A stretch of DNA of 12,878 nucleotides, from NCBI GenBank assembly GCA_011525095.1, contig WTIV01000060.1, forward strand, positions 1 to 12,878, in the 5' to 3' direction. A program made the translations under genes and the position numbers. This DNA is from Methanobacteriota archaeon. GTDB lineage: Archaea > Thermoplasmatota > Poseidoniia > Poseidoniales > Poseidoniaceae. Numbering within the stretch: the first letter of the stretch is position 1; every line of letters starts with the position of its first letter. Positions 7,205 through 12,878 of the stretch are shown here, piece after piece. The notes under the pieces were generated by a model. The model was not told the DNA's origin and made no database searches. It saw nothing but the letters and a program-made list of their open reading frames with translations.

Positions 7205-7216
7205 AAGGAAGGAAGG
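7204..7216 (+). promoter_or_regulatory. Purine-rich GGAA repeat, weak ribosome-site candidate
   Basis: The tract GAAGGAAGGAAGG repeats a four-base unit three times ahead of the start codon at 7230. It is purine-rich like a Shine-Dalgarno but lies 13 bases from that ATG (16 from the second ATG at 7233), which is long, and lacks a full GGAGG. It may help ribosome loading or be only a simple repeat. Confidence 0.25.
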
Positions 7217-7229
7217 CACTGTCAGTGGA

Positions 7230-9047
7230 ATGATGAGACGCATCGTCTTGGCACTCTTAGTCACAGTCATCATGACTGTGGGGCAAAGTAGTGAGGTTTT
7301 TTTGGACGATGAAAGAGTGATTAAATCCTCAGATAGTCAGTTATCTATCCAATTCTCTAGCGGACCTAATGCTAATCAGGATGTCAAAGGCTTGTTCACC
7401 CTAACTTTCACTTCTTCGGGAGTTGGAAACATATCTAGCATCGAAATTGAAATTTCTAGGGACGGAAGTAACTGGTCAACTGTAGCCAACCTCACCTCAA
7501 CACCATGGTTGAAACACGTCGATACCACGGTTTACGATAACGACTCTTGGACATTTAGGGCAAGAGCGTATGATTCTGATGTAAATGACTTCACAGAATG
7601 GTTCACGAGTGGAGAATTCAATATCGTCAATCAAGTTCCGGTAATAACATCCTTCGCATTATCTAACACAGGTGTAGGAAGTGGTACAACCGCTCTCGAC
7701 AGAGCATGGTATTCCGTTGCTGCAGATGGAACACTATTCTTCACATGGGATGCTTCTGATGATGACTTAACACATGCAAGTCTAGCAAATGTTCCGGGAC
7801 CAGGCACTCCTACTGACGATGGGCCGGGAACACTAGCAAATGGCTGGGATTGGAGTACTGGAGCGATTGCCGAGGGTACTTACAACCCTAGGCTGACTGT
7901 TTGGGATGGCTCAGGTCTGTCTGCCAGTAAAACGATGTTCATCGGAATCGATAGAACAGCGCCAACAATGACTACACCAACTGTTGGAAATGGAAATGAA
8001 TGGATTGATAGCACCACGGTAACAATCTCAGGGTTTGATTCTGCAACTGACGACGGTAGTGGCTCTGGTCTAGATTACGTGCAAATTCAACAGGATTCTG
8101 TTTGGAGTGATGTCACATCATCCAGCACAACCCTAACTTTCTCCGAAGGTGAACACCAAATTTCTATGAGAGCTGTTGATAAGGTTGGAAATATTGGTTC
8201 ACCTGTCAATGTAGACATAAAGGTCGATATTACAGAACCTGAAGGTATCTCATGGAGTGTGGATGAACTCAGCACTAGCCATGTTGGCCCCGTCAACATT
8301 TCATTCTCGGCACAAGACTTGGGCTCCGGAATAGATTTAGACAACTCAAAAATTCAGTACGGCTTTGATTTGAATGGGGTTGGAGCAACACCTGACCAAT
8401 CAGGAAGGTGGATTGACCTTGGAGTATCTGGACTAGAAGGCACAATGGGTCTTGCATCTTGGGCAACCAAATCAAGACAGTACCTGATGGTAAGAGCGAT
8501 CGTTACAGACAATGCTGGAAATGAGTTGGTTACAATCCCAAACTCGTTCCAAATTCTACCCGGTCTTGACCTATCTTGGAACGCTACTGAAACAGGTGTT
8601 GACAGGTTAGTTGCAAGACCCGGGGACACAAATGGACAAATCGAAGTTACGAGTTTGTTAGAAGCAAATCAGGCATATGGTGGCACTGTTACAGTTCACC
8701 TACAAGCAGCACCAGCAGACAGAGATTCAACGGTTGATTGGACCACTATGCAAACGGTTGTGGTAGAGGGAGGAAACCTTTCTGATGAATGTCAGTGTGA
8801 ATACATAACTTGGGATTACGTCGTTCCTAACACCGGGCAATGGGATCTGCGACTAGTAATCGACCCTTCAAACGCTATCGATGAAAGAGATGAGTCAAAT
8901 AATTACCACTACAGTATGGTAACGGGCGCTTCAGTTTCCGGAGTCGGGGTTGTACCGTCCTTCGCTCCGGGAATCATTGCTTTGGTACTGACAGGATTTG
9001 CAGTCGCTTGGTATCAAAAGAAGAGAGTCACTCCTCCTCCCAACTGA
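7230..9047 (+). CDS. Secreted Ig/fibronectin-like surface protein with C-terminal anchor
   Basis: The 605-residue protein begins with a signal peptide (MMRRIVLALLVTVIMTVGQS, cleavage near 20-23). A fibronectin-like domain at about 36-133 is followed by Ig-like beta domains at about 136-242, 243-334 and 335-443. The linkers IDRTAPTMTTP and DITEPEGISW are typical of bacterial/archaeal Ig-like repeats. A CARDB-type domain at about 446-563 ends in the characteristic NAIDERDESNNYHY. A CxC pair sits at 521-523. A membrane helix at about 577-595 and a basic tail, YQKKRVTPPPN, anchor it with the bulk outside. Many Asn-x-Ser/Thr sites suggest N-glycosylation. It is probably an adhesin or envelope component; the ligand is unknown. 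Two adjacent ATG codons (7230, 7233) are possible starts. The last 20 bases overlap the convergent KH gene. Confidence 0.88.
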   Translation: MMRRIVLALLVTVIMTVGQSSEVFLDDERVIKSSDSQLSIQFSSGPNANQDVKGLFTLTFTSSGVGNISSIEIEISRDGSNWSTVANLTSTPWLKHVDTTVYDNDSWTFRARAYDSDVNDFTEWFTSGEFNIVNQVPVITSFALSNTGVGSGTTALDRAWYSVAADGTLFFTWDASDDDLTHASLANVPGPGTPTDDGPGTLANGWDWSTGAIAEGTYNPRLTVWDGSGLSASKTMFIGIDRTAPTMTTPTVGNGNEWIDSTTVTISGFDSATDDGSGSGLDYVQIQQDSVWSDVTSSSTTLTFSEGEHQISMRAVDKVGNIGSPVNVDIKVDITEPEGISWSVDELSTSHVGPVNISFSAQDLGSGIDLDNSKIQYGFDLNGVGATPDQSGRWIDLGVSGLEGTMGLASWATKSRQYLMVRAIVTDNAGNELVTIPNSFQILPGLDLSWNATETGVDRLVARPGDTNGQIEVTSLLEANQAYGGTVTVHLQAAPADRDSTVDWTTMQTVVVEGGNLSDECQCEYITWDYVVPNTGQWDLRLVIDPSNAIDERDESNNYHYSMVTGASVSGVGVVPSFAPGIIALVLTGFAVAWYQKKRVTPPPN

Positions 9048-9771
9048 CCTCTTCGTCTTCTGCCAAATCCATCATTTCGGCAACTTCTTCTTCATTTTCA
9101 GGGTCTACCTGTGTTGCTTTGAGTCTACGATTTCTCCTGGTAGCAACGTCTGCTAGACCAGGCACTAGACCAGAGAAATCGCTTGTCTCAGTAGATGTCG
9201 CCTTTTCTTCGATGTAATCGATTGCTCTTGCTTCAAGACGCATTTTCTTTCTTTCACGCTCTAAGAATTTCAAAACAGTCCCATGCTCGCTTCCACCTGC
9301 TAACATTTCGATTGCTTGTCTTGCGCTTGCAAGGCCATATCCTTCACCAACAAGTACAACCGTCGATTTGTAAATCGAAATTTCAGTACCTGTGTGATGT
9401 TCAATCATCTTCCTGATTTTACCCTCAGAGCCGATAATTCTAGCACGGATTCTCCTCTGTTGCTTTGAGCGCTTGCCAACGTGATCTCTTAGTTCAACCA
9501 TCTCGAAGAACCAATCATCTCTTAGCAGTTGAATGGCTCTACTGGGGGCCATTCCTCTTCCAACCGCCTTGATGACATCAGGTAGTTTCAGTGCCTTGAC
9601 AGGGTCATATTCACCTGCTTCAGGCCATGTGACCTCTATTTCTCCAGTATTGGAATCGATTTGCAGGCTCTTACATCCTGCTGCTTCCTCCAACTCTCTT
9701 CTAGTTGCACCCTTAGCACCGATAAGTACCGCAATACGGTCCTTAGGAACTCTCGGAAGAGATTGACGCAT
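9028..9771 (-). CDS. dim2: Dim2/Pno1-like KH-domain RNA-binding protein
   Basis: The protein carries two KH domains. The first, at the N terminus, has RVPKDRIAVLIGAKGATRRE. The second has RARIIGSEGKIRKMIEHHTG followed by ISIYKSTVVLVG. This is the arrangement of Dim2/Pno1/Krr1 proteins, which bind the 3' end of small-subunit rRNA during maturation. A basic helical segment (ERERKKMRLEARAIDYIEEKA) and an acidic tail (about 45 residues, ending SWEEE) follow; the tail is longer than the usual archaeal end. I place the start at the ATG at 9771 (247 residues) because the KH core begins six residues later, as in the family. The frame also allows a TTG at 9801, which adds ten residues; neither start has a strong Shine-Dalgarno. 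The gene follows the RIO1 kinase in the same operon. Its end overlaps the convergent surface-protein gene by 20 bases. Confidence 0.9.
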   Translation of the reverse strand: MRQSLPRVPKDRIAVLIGAKGATRRELEEAAGCKSLQIDSNTGEIEVTWPEAGEYDPVKALKLPDVIKAVGRGMAPSRAIQLLRDDWFFEMVELRDHVGKRSKQQRRIRARIIGSEGKIRKMIEHHTGTEISIYKSTVVLVGEGYGLASARQAIEMLAGGSEHGTVLKFLERERKKMRLEARAIDYIEEKATSTETSDFSGLVPGLADVATRRNRRLKATQVDPENEEEVAEMMDLAEDEEVSWEEE

Positions 9772-9815
9772 GAGGCTTGCGTGAAGCCTACCCTTCTTCA
9801 ACCCATGTGTGGGTC

Positions 9816-10787
9816 CTATTCCTCTTCCTGTTTCATATCGATATGCGACAAATCCATCTCTAGAACGTCATACATAGCTTCGGCTAATTCGACATCGAGT
9901 CCGTTTTTATTGGCCCATTCCACCAATCTAGTAACATCTCGAACAAGGAATTCCTGACTTTTAGGGTGAGACTGAACAACTGCTTGCCCTACATCGATGA
10001 CAACCGGTTTATCGCCGTGCCACATTATGTTGTAAGGAGAAAAATCACCATGAACCATGTTTGCTTTTTGCCATGTAACTGCGAGGAATTCAAGCAATTC
10101 CTCGTATACTGATTGAGCGTCTGCTACCTCAACATCTCTCAATCTTGGTGAAGGAGCGGTATCGGTTCCCAAATACTCCATTACAAGGACATTCTTGTGA
10201 GTGCCAAGTGGTTTAGGAACCGATAATCCCCATTTTTCTAAGCGAGATAAATTTCTAAATTCCTTTCTCACCCAAATGTCAACTAGGTCTCTATGTCTTC
10301 TTCTTAGACCGCCAAATCTCGGGTCACCCTCGATATATTGAACCAGATTTTTGAACACCGCATTCGAGGTGTGGAAAATCTTCACAGCTATTGGCCCGTT
10401 TTCCCCTGTTCCGTGGAAAACGTGGGCTTCCTTTCCTCTTGCAATTGGGAAATCTAGGGTATCGATAATTCCTGATTTCATTAATTTGTACAAACTCATC
10501 AATGTAAGTCTGTCAAAAACCGCGTCGAATACACGCCTGTCTACCCACTCGAACGGTCCGTCGCCCAAAACCCCCGAGAGACCTTCTTCGATTTCAGTAA
10601 ACATTCGTTTGTACTTCTTTTCAGCCATCCAGCCTGTCCCTTTTGATGACTCCAGTGAACGAATAAATTCTGACGACTCTTTGTCCATGTATTGCTCGTC
10701 AGCATTACCCTTGCTACGCCTGCGGTTGTGACGACGTTGTTTGGTATCCTTGGACAATTCATTGTCCCAGTCCGGTTGACGTCGCAT
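9816..10787 (-). CDS. rio1: RIO1-family serine protein kinase/ATPase
   Basis: Rio1 is an atypical protein kinase/ATPase acting in late small-subunit maturation. The 323 residues show the RIO1 variants of the kinase motifs: ARGKEAHVF at 116-124 as the phosphate loop (family STGKEA), AVKIF with lysine K136, the flexible-loop region DPRFGGLRRRHRD, hinge VMEYLG at 202-207, catalytic HGDFSPYNI with D248, and metal-binding VIDVGQAV with D265. The conserved N-terminal helical region of RIO1 lies at about 80-115. A basic N-terminal stretch (KQRRHNRRRSKG) could contact RNA. The C terminus ends in EEE. The ATG at 10787 has a strong Shine-Dalgarno at 7 bases. It lies 49 bases after aIF1A and about 44 bases before the KH gene start used here. 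This order, aIF1A-rio1-KH, is a known archaeal arrangement. Confidence 0.96.
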   Translation of the reverse strand: MRRQPDWDNELSKDTKQRRHNRRRSKGNADEQYMDKESSEFIRSLESSKGTGWMAEKKYKRMFTEIEEGLSGVLGDGPFEWVDRRVFDAVFDRLTLMSLYKLMKSGIIDTLDFPIARGKEAHVFHGTGENGPIAVKIFHTSNAVFKNLVQYIEGDPRFGGLRRRHRDLVDIWVRKEFRNLSRLEKWGLSVPKPLGTHKNVLVMEYLGTDTAPSPRLRDVEVADAQSVYEELLEFLAVTWQKANMVHGDFSPYNIMWHGDKPVVIDVGQAVVQSHPKSQEFLVRDVTRLVEWANKNGLDVELAEAMYDVLEMDLSHIDMKQEEE

Positions 10788-10794
10788 GGTGTGG

Positions 10795-10801
10795 CCTCCT
10801 C
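10795..10801 (-). promoter_or_regulatory. Strong Shine-Dalgarno of rio1
   Basis: GAGGAGG on the minus strand lies 7 bases before the rio1 ATG. It is the closest match to the archaeal anti-Shine-Dalgarno in this operon, and it fixes the start of rio1 inside the 49-base gap after aIF1A. Confidence 0.7.
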
Positions 10802-10836
10802 ATTATCGAAGCCAGGACGGGTTTGGAATTGAGATT

Positions 10837-11349
10837 TCAACCGAAGAGATCGTTAATCTCATCGTCGTCATCGTCGTCATCCATTTCCTCAATCGCTTCT
10901 TCTTCCGGTGCTTCCTCATCAGTATTTGATGATGCGAACAGTCCGTCTTCATCATCAAAGTCATCAACTGTAGTGTTCATACCGAACACATCGACTTCTG
11001 ATGGTAGAACTCCCTTTCTAGACAAGTACATTGCCTGTGTCTTGGTATATCTGTGCTTAACATCAGCCTTTGAATCTTGGAAATCCCAAGGCCATACGAT
11101 AATCAAATCCCCTTCTCTTACCCACTGTCGACGTCGCATTTTTCCTGGGATTCTAGCCATGCGTGTTTCGCCATCAGCACATAGAACGGTTACTCTCCTA
11201 CCACCAAGAATTTGCTCAGCGATCGCGAACATCTCGTTGACTTTGGAGTTAGGCATCTTGACACGGATCTTAGAGGATTCACCCTCCGCATTATCCATAA
11301 GACGAGCTAGTTCTTCCTCGTCTACTTTCTCTTCACGCCTACGGCCCAT
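10837..11349 (-). CDS. eIF1A: Translation initiation factor aIF1A with long acidic tail
   Basis: This factor binds the A site of the small subunit and promotes initiator tRNA and mRNA binding. The S1-like OB fold spans about 28-90: NEMFAIAEQILGGRRVTVLCADGETRMARIPGK, then REGDLIIVWPWDFQ. The family's C-terminal helix KADVKHRYTKTQAMYLSRKG follows at 94-113. The N terminus (GRRREEK) is basic, as usual. The protein is 170 residues, whereas most archaeal homologues end soon after the helix at about 100-115. The extra tail, 120-170, has 24 Asp/Glu among 51 residues and no Lys/Arg, with seven consecutive Asp near the end and a hydrophobic terminus (EINDLFG). It starts the aIF1A-rio1-KH operon. A TATA-like CTAAATTTAG about 50-58 bases upstream is a candidate promoter. 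No clear Shine-Dalgarno is present. Confidence 0.95.
   Translation of the reverse strand: MGRRREEKVDEEELARLMDNAEGESSKIRVKMPNSKVNEMFAIAEQILGGRRVTVLCADGETRMARIPGKMRRRQWVREGDLIIVWPWDFQDSKADVKHRYTKTQAMYLSRKGVLPSEVDVFGMNTTVDDFDDEDGLFASSNTDEEAPEEEAIEEMDDDDDDDEINDLFG
10861..10880. repeat. Short tandem ATCGTCGTC repeat coding poly-Asp
   Basis: The 9-base unit ATCGTCGTC occurs twice in a row and a partial third copy follows. On the minus strand it encodes part of the Asp run in the aIF1A tail. Because the unit is a multiple of three, length changes by slippage would keep the frame and change only the Asp count. Confidence 0.6.
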
Positions 11350-11359
11350 GAATTGAGCG

Positions 11360-11383
11360 AAAAGCCCTTCCTACTTGAAGGCT
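11360..11383 (-). terminator. Hairpin with short T-run after nuoN, weak terminator candidate
   Basis: On the minus strand a stem of seven pairs with one bulged G (AGCCTTC with GAAGGGCT, loop AAGTAG) is followed by a T-run (TTTT, of which the first T closes the stem). It starts 11 bases after the nuoN stop and ends 11 bases before the aIF1A start. It could separate the respiratory operon from the translation operon, but it would also lie in the aIF1A leader if transcription starts near 11378. Confidence 0.3.
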
Positions 11384-11393
11384 GATACTGTGC

Positions 11394-12878
11394 TCAGGCT
11401 AAATTTAGGCTGTCTGCCGCACGATAGCACATATCGATTAGTGTGTCTCCGGACAATCCAAGTAGAATTGTTGCGACTAGACAAATCCAAATTGCCATTC
11501 TAATCGATGCTCCGTATGGAAGTGGCTTGCGACGTCCCTCTTCAGGAACATCTAGGAACATTACAACACCAATTCTCAGGTAGTAGAATACTGAAATTGC
11601 GCTGTTTACAAACATTGCAAGAGCAAGCCACCAGACCCAATGTAGGTCAGAGAAGGATACTGTTCCGTTCATCCAAAGTTCTCCAACACTTGTTGAAACG
11701 ATTCCAGCGATGACTAGGAACTTCGACATGAAGCCTGCTAGAGGAGGAACTCCTGCTAGGGCTAGCATGAAGATAAACATCGCAGTACCGATTAGTGGGT
11801 CCCTGCGTGCGAGTCCAGATAGTGCTGACAATCGACTTGCTCCACCTTCCATCTCAAGTAGACCAAGAACAAGGAAAGCGCCCAACTTGAACGCAACAAG
11901 CACGAATAGATGGAATAACACTGCTGCTACAATCGCATCTGCATAGTCTGCAGGTGCATCGACCTCTCCCCACTTCCATGCTCCAACAGCGGTCATTGCT
12001 GCAAGCATGTATCCAGCGTGTGCTACTGATGAATACGCAAGCATTCTCTTCGGGTTAGTTGAGCCTAATGCTGCGATGTTGCCCCAAGTCATTGTGATGA
12101 CTGAAAGTGTTGCAAGAGTGTACAACCAAACTGCACTCTCTTCTTCACCTGTTTCTGGAAGTGCGATCACCAACAAGACTCTGATCAATCCAATCATTCC
12201 CATTGCCTTGGACGCTGTCGCTAGAACACCAGCAACTGGCGAGTTTGCCCCAGCATATGCATCAGGTGCCGCGAAGTGGAATGGCGCAGCAGAAACTTTG
12301 AATCCGAATCCAACTAATACCAAACCTAGTGCAATCAATCCAAGAACAGATGATTCAGACCAGAGTGCTGCGATTTCATGAAGTTGAAGACTGCCGAATT
12401 CGAGGTATAGTAGTGATAGACCGTACAATCCAACTCCGCTTGCGACTGACCCGGTAATGAAGTACTTCACACCAGATTCTGCACCAGACTTTGATTCCTT
12501 ATGGAAACCAACCAGGACATAGGTTGCTAGGCTTGCTAATTCTAGACCTACGAACAGTACGAAAAGGTCCTGTGCAAGTGCAACTGTGCACATACCAATC
12601 GCTGTTGTTAGCATCAAGATGTAGAAATCTGCTTGACGGCGGTTGTCGTACAACTCTTCCAGACTCTTCTTTCCTTCGAAAGTGTGTGCTGGAATTCTAT
12701 CCAAACTTGCCATGGATGCAAGAAGAACAGCCGCTAGGAACAGAATTTCAAAGAATCTAGAGAAGTTATCAAGTTGTAGAATGATGATATCGCCACTAAC
12801 TACAGTGGTGGTATCCATTTTCCCGTCTATGGCCTCGATTACCATCATTCCTAGTGCAGTAAACAGGGTCCCAGTAGC
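11394..12878 (-). CDS. nuoN: NADH/F420H2-quinone oxidoreductase subunit N, 5' end outside window
   Basis: This is a membrane antiporter-like subunit of complex I that takes part in proton pumping. The frame stays open to the window edge: ten codons lie before the two ATG codons at 12848, and the expected first helices are missing, so the true start is beyond 12878. Counting from the ATG at 12848, 484 residues contain about a dozen membrane helices. The functional charges of the family are present: E103 in FVGLELASLATY, K184 in GFGFKVSAAPFHFAAPDAY, K267 in NPKRMLAYSSVAHAGY, and K376 in PPLAGFMSKF. The FHFAAPDAYAG and KRMLAYSS stretches are diagnostic of subunit N rather than L or M. It is normally the last gene of the nuo or fpo operon, in line with its stop followed by a new operon. 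The sequence alone does not decide between an NADH, F420H2 or ferredoxin-linked complex. Confidence 0.93.
   Translation of the reverse strand, partial: ATGTLFTALGMMVIEAIDGKMDTTTVVSGDIIILQLDNFSRFFEILFLAAVLLASMASLDRIPAHTFEGKKSLEELYDNRRQADFYILMLTTAIGMCTVALAQDLFVLFVGLELASLATYVLVGFHKESKSGAESGVKYFITGSVASGVGLYGLSLLYLEFGSLQLHEIAALWSESSVLGLIALGLVLVGFGFKVSAAPFHFAAPDAYAGANSPVAGVLATASKAMGMIGLIRVLLVIALPETGEEESAVWLYTLATLSVITMTWGNIAALGSTNPKRMLAYSSVAHAGYMLAAMTAVGAWKWGEVDAPADYADAIVAAVLFHLFVLVAFKLGAFLVLGLLEMEGGASRLSALSGLARRDPLIGTAMFIFMLALAGVPPLAGFMSKFLVIAGIVSTSVGELWMNGTVSFSDLHWVWWLALAMFVNSAISVFYYLRIGVVMFLDVPEEGRRKPLPYGASIRMAIWICLVATILLGLSGDTLIDMCYRAADSLNLA
11399..11408 (-). promoter_or_regulatory. TATA-like box for the aIF1A operon
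   Basis: The palindromic CTAAATTTAG overlaps the last codons of nuoN (Ser-Leu-Asn-Leu). It lies 50-59 bases before the aIF1A ATG, so a transcript starting about 25 bases downstream would have a leader of about 30 bases. It is the only AT-rich box at a suitable distance. The call rests on composition and position. Confidence 0.3.

Noticed and set aside
9772..9801. TTG start for the KH protein
   Set aside because: It adds ten residues before the family-conserved start of the KH domain; the ATG at 9771 fits better, though the TTG cannot be excluded.
10823..11356. A 177-codon Ser-rich open frame on the plus strand
   Set aside because: It is the antisense of aIF1A; its Ser run mirrors the Asp/Glu codons. 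It has no recognisable domain.
1..12878. tRNA or rRNA genes, insertion sequences, CRISPR arrays
   Set aside because: No cloverleaf-like sequence, transposase, terminal repeats or regularly spaced repeats were seen on either strand by eye.

Overview
The window looks archaeal. It carries a short archaeal-type ribosomal protein S2, an archaeal/eukaryotic initiation factor 1A, a RIO1-family kinase and a Dim2/Pno1-like KH protein in one cluster, plus a complex I subunit N. The moderate GC content, secreted proteins with CARDB/Ig-like repeats and membrane proteins with zinc ribbons would suit a marine euryarchaeon of the Thermoplasmatota, for example Marine Group II (Ca. Poseidoniales). That lineage assignment is inference. 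Coding density is high, and no gene-free stretch exceeds 300 bases.

Layout: (1) 1-209, the 3' end of a zinc-ribbon/membrane-helix protein on the plus strand. (2) 254-1910, minus strand, rpsB followed by a tRNA-dihydrouridine synthase gene, probably co-transcribed and translationally coupled. (3) 1982-3250, plus strand, a Cas4-like PD-(D/E)XK nuclease interrupted by four predicted membrane helices. It is divergent from rpsB across a 71-base gap with one AT-rich box that could serve both strands. (4) 3247-7091, minus strand, three cell-envelope genes: a 920-residue CARDB/membrane/zinc-ribbon protein, a small membrane protein and a putative lipoprotein. (5) 7230-9047, plus strand, a secreted Ig-like protein with a C-terminal anchor. 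It is divergent from the 920-residue gene across a spacer with two adjacent inverted repeats. (6) 9028-11349, minus strand, aIF1A, then RIO1 kinase, then the KH protein: a translation-initiation and small-subunit maturation operon. (7) 11394-12878, minus strand, nuoN, running off the right edge.

How the genes fit together: S2, Dus, aIF1A, Rio1 and the KH protein all serve translation or RNA maturation. The middle block is cell surface. NuoN is the end of a respiratory complex I operon. The most unusual item is the membrane-embedded Cas4-like nuclease, which has all the expected catalytic and Fe-S cysteine positions but no CRISPR or cas genes nearby. The next most unusual is the surface-to-cytoplasm zinc-ribbon protein.
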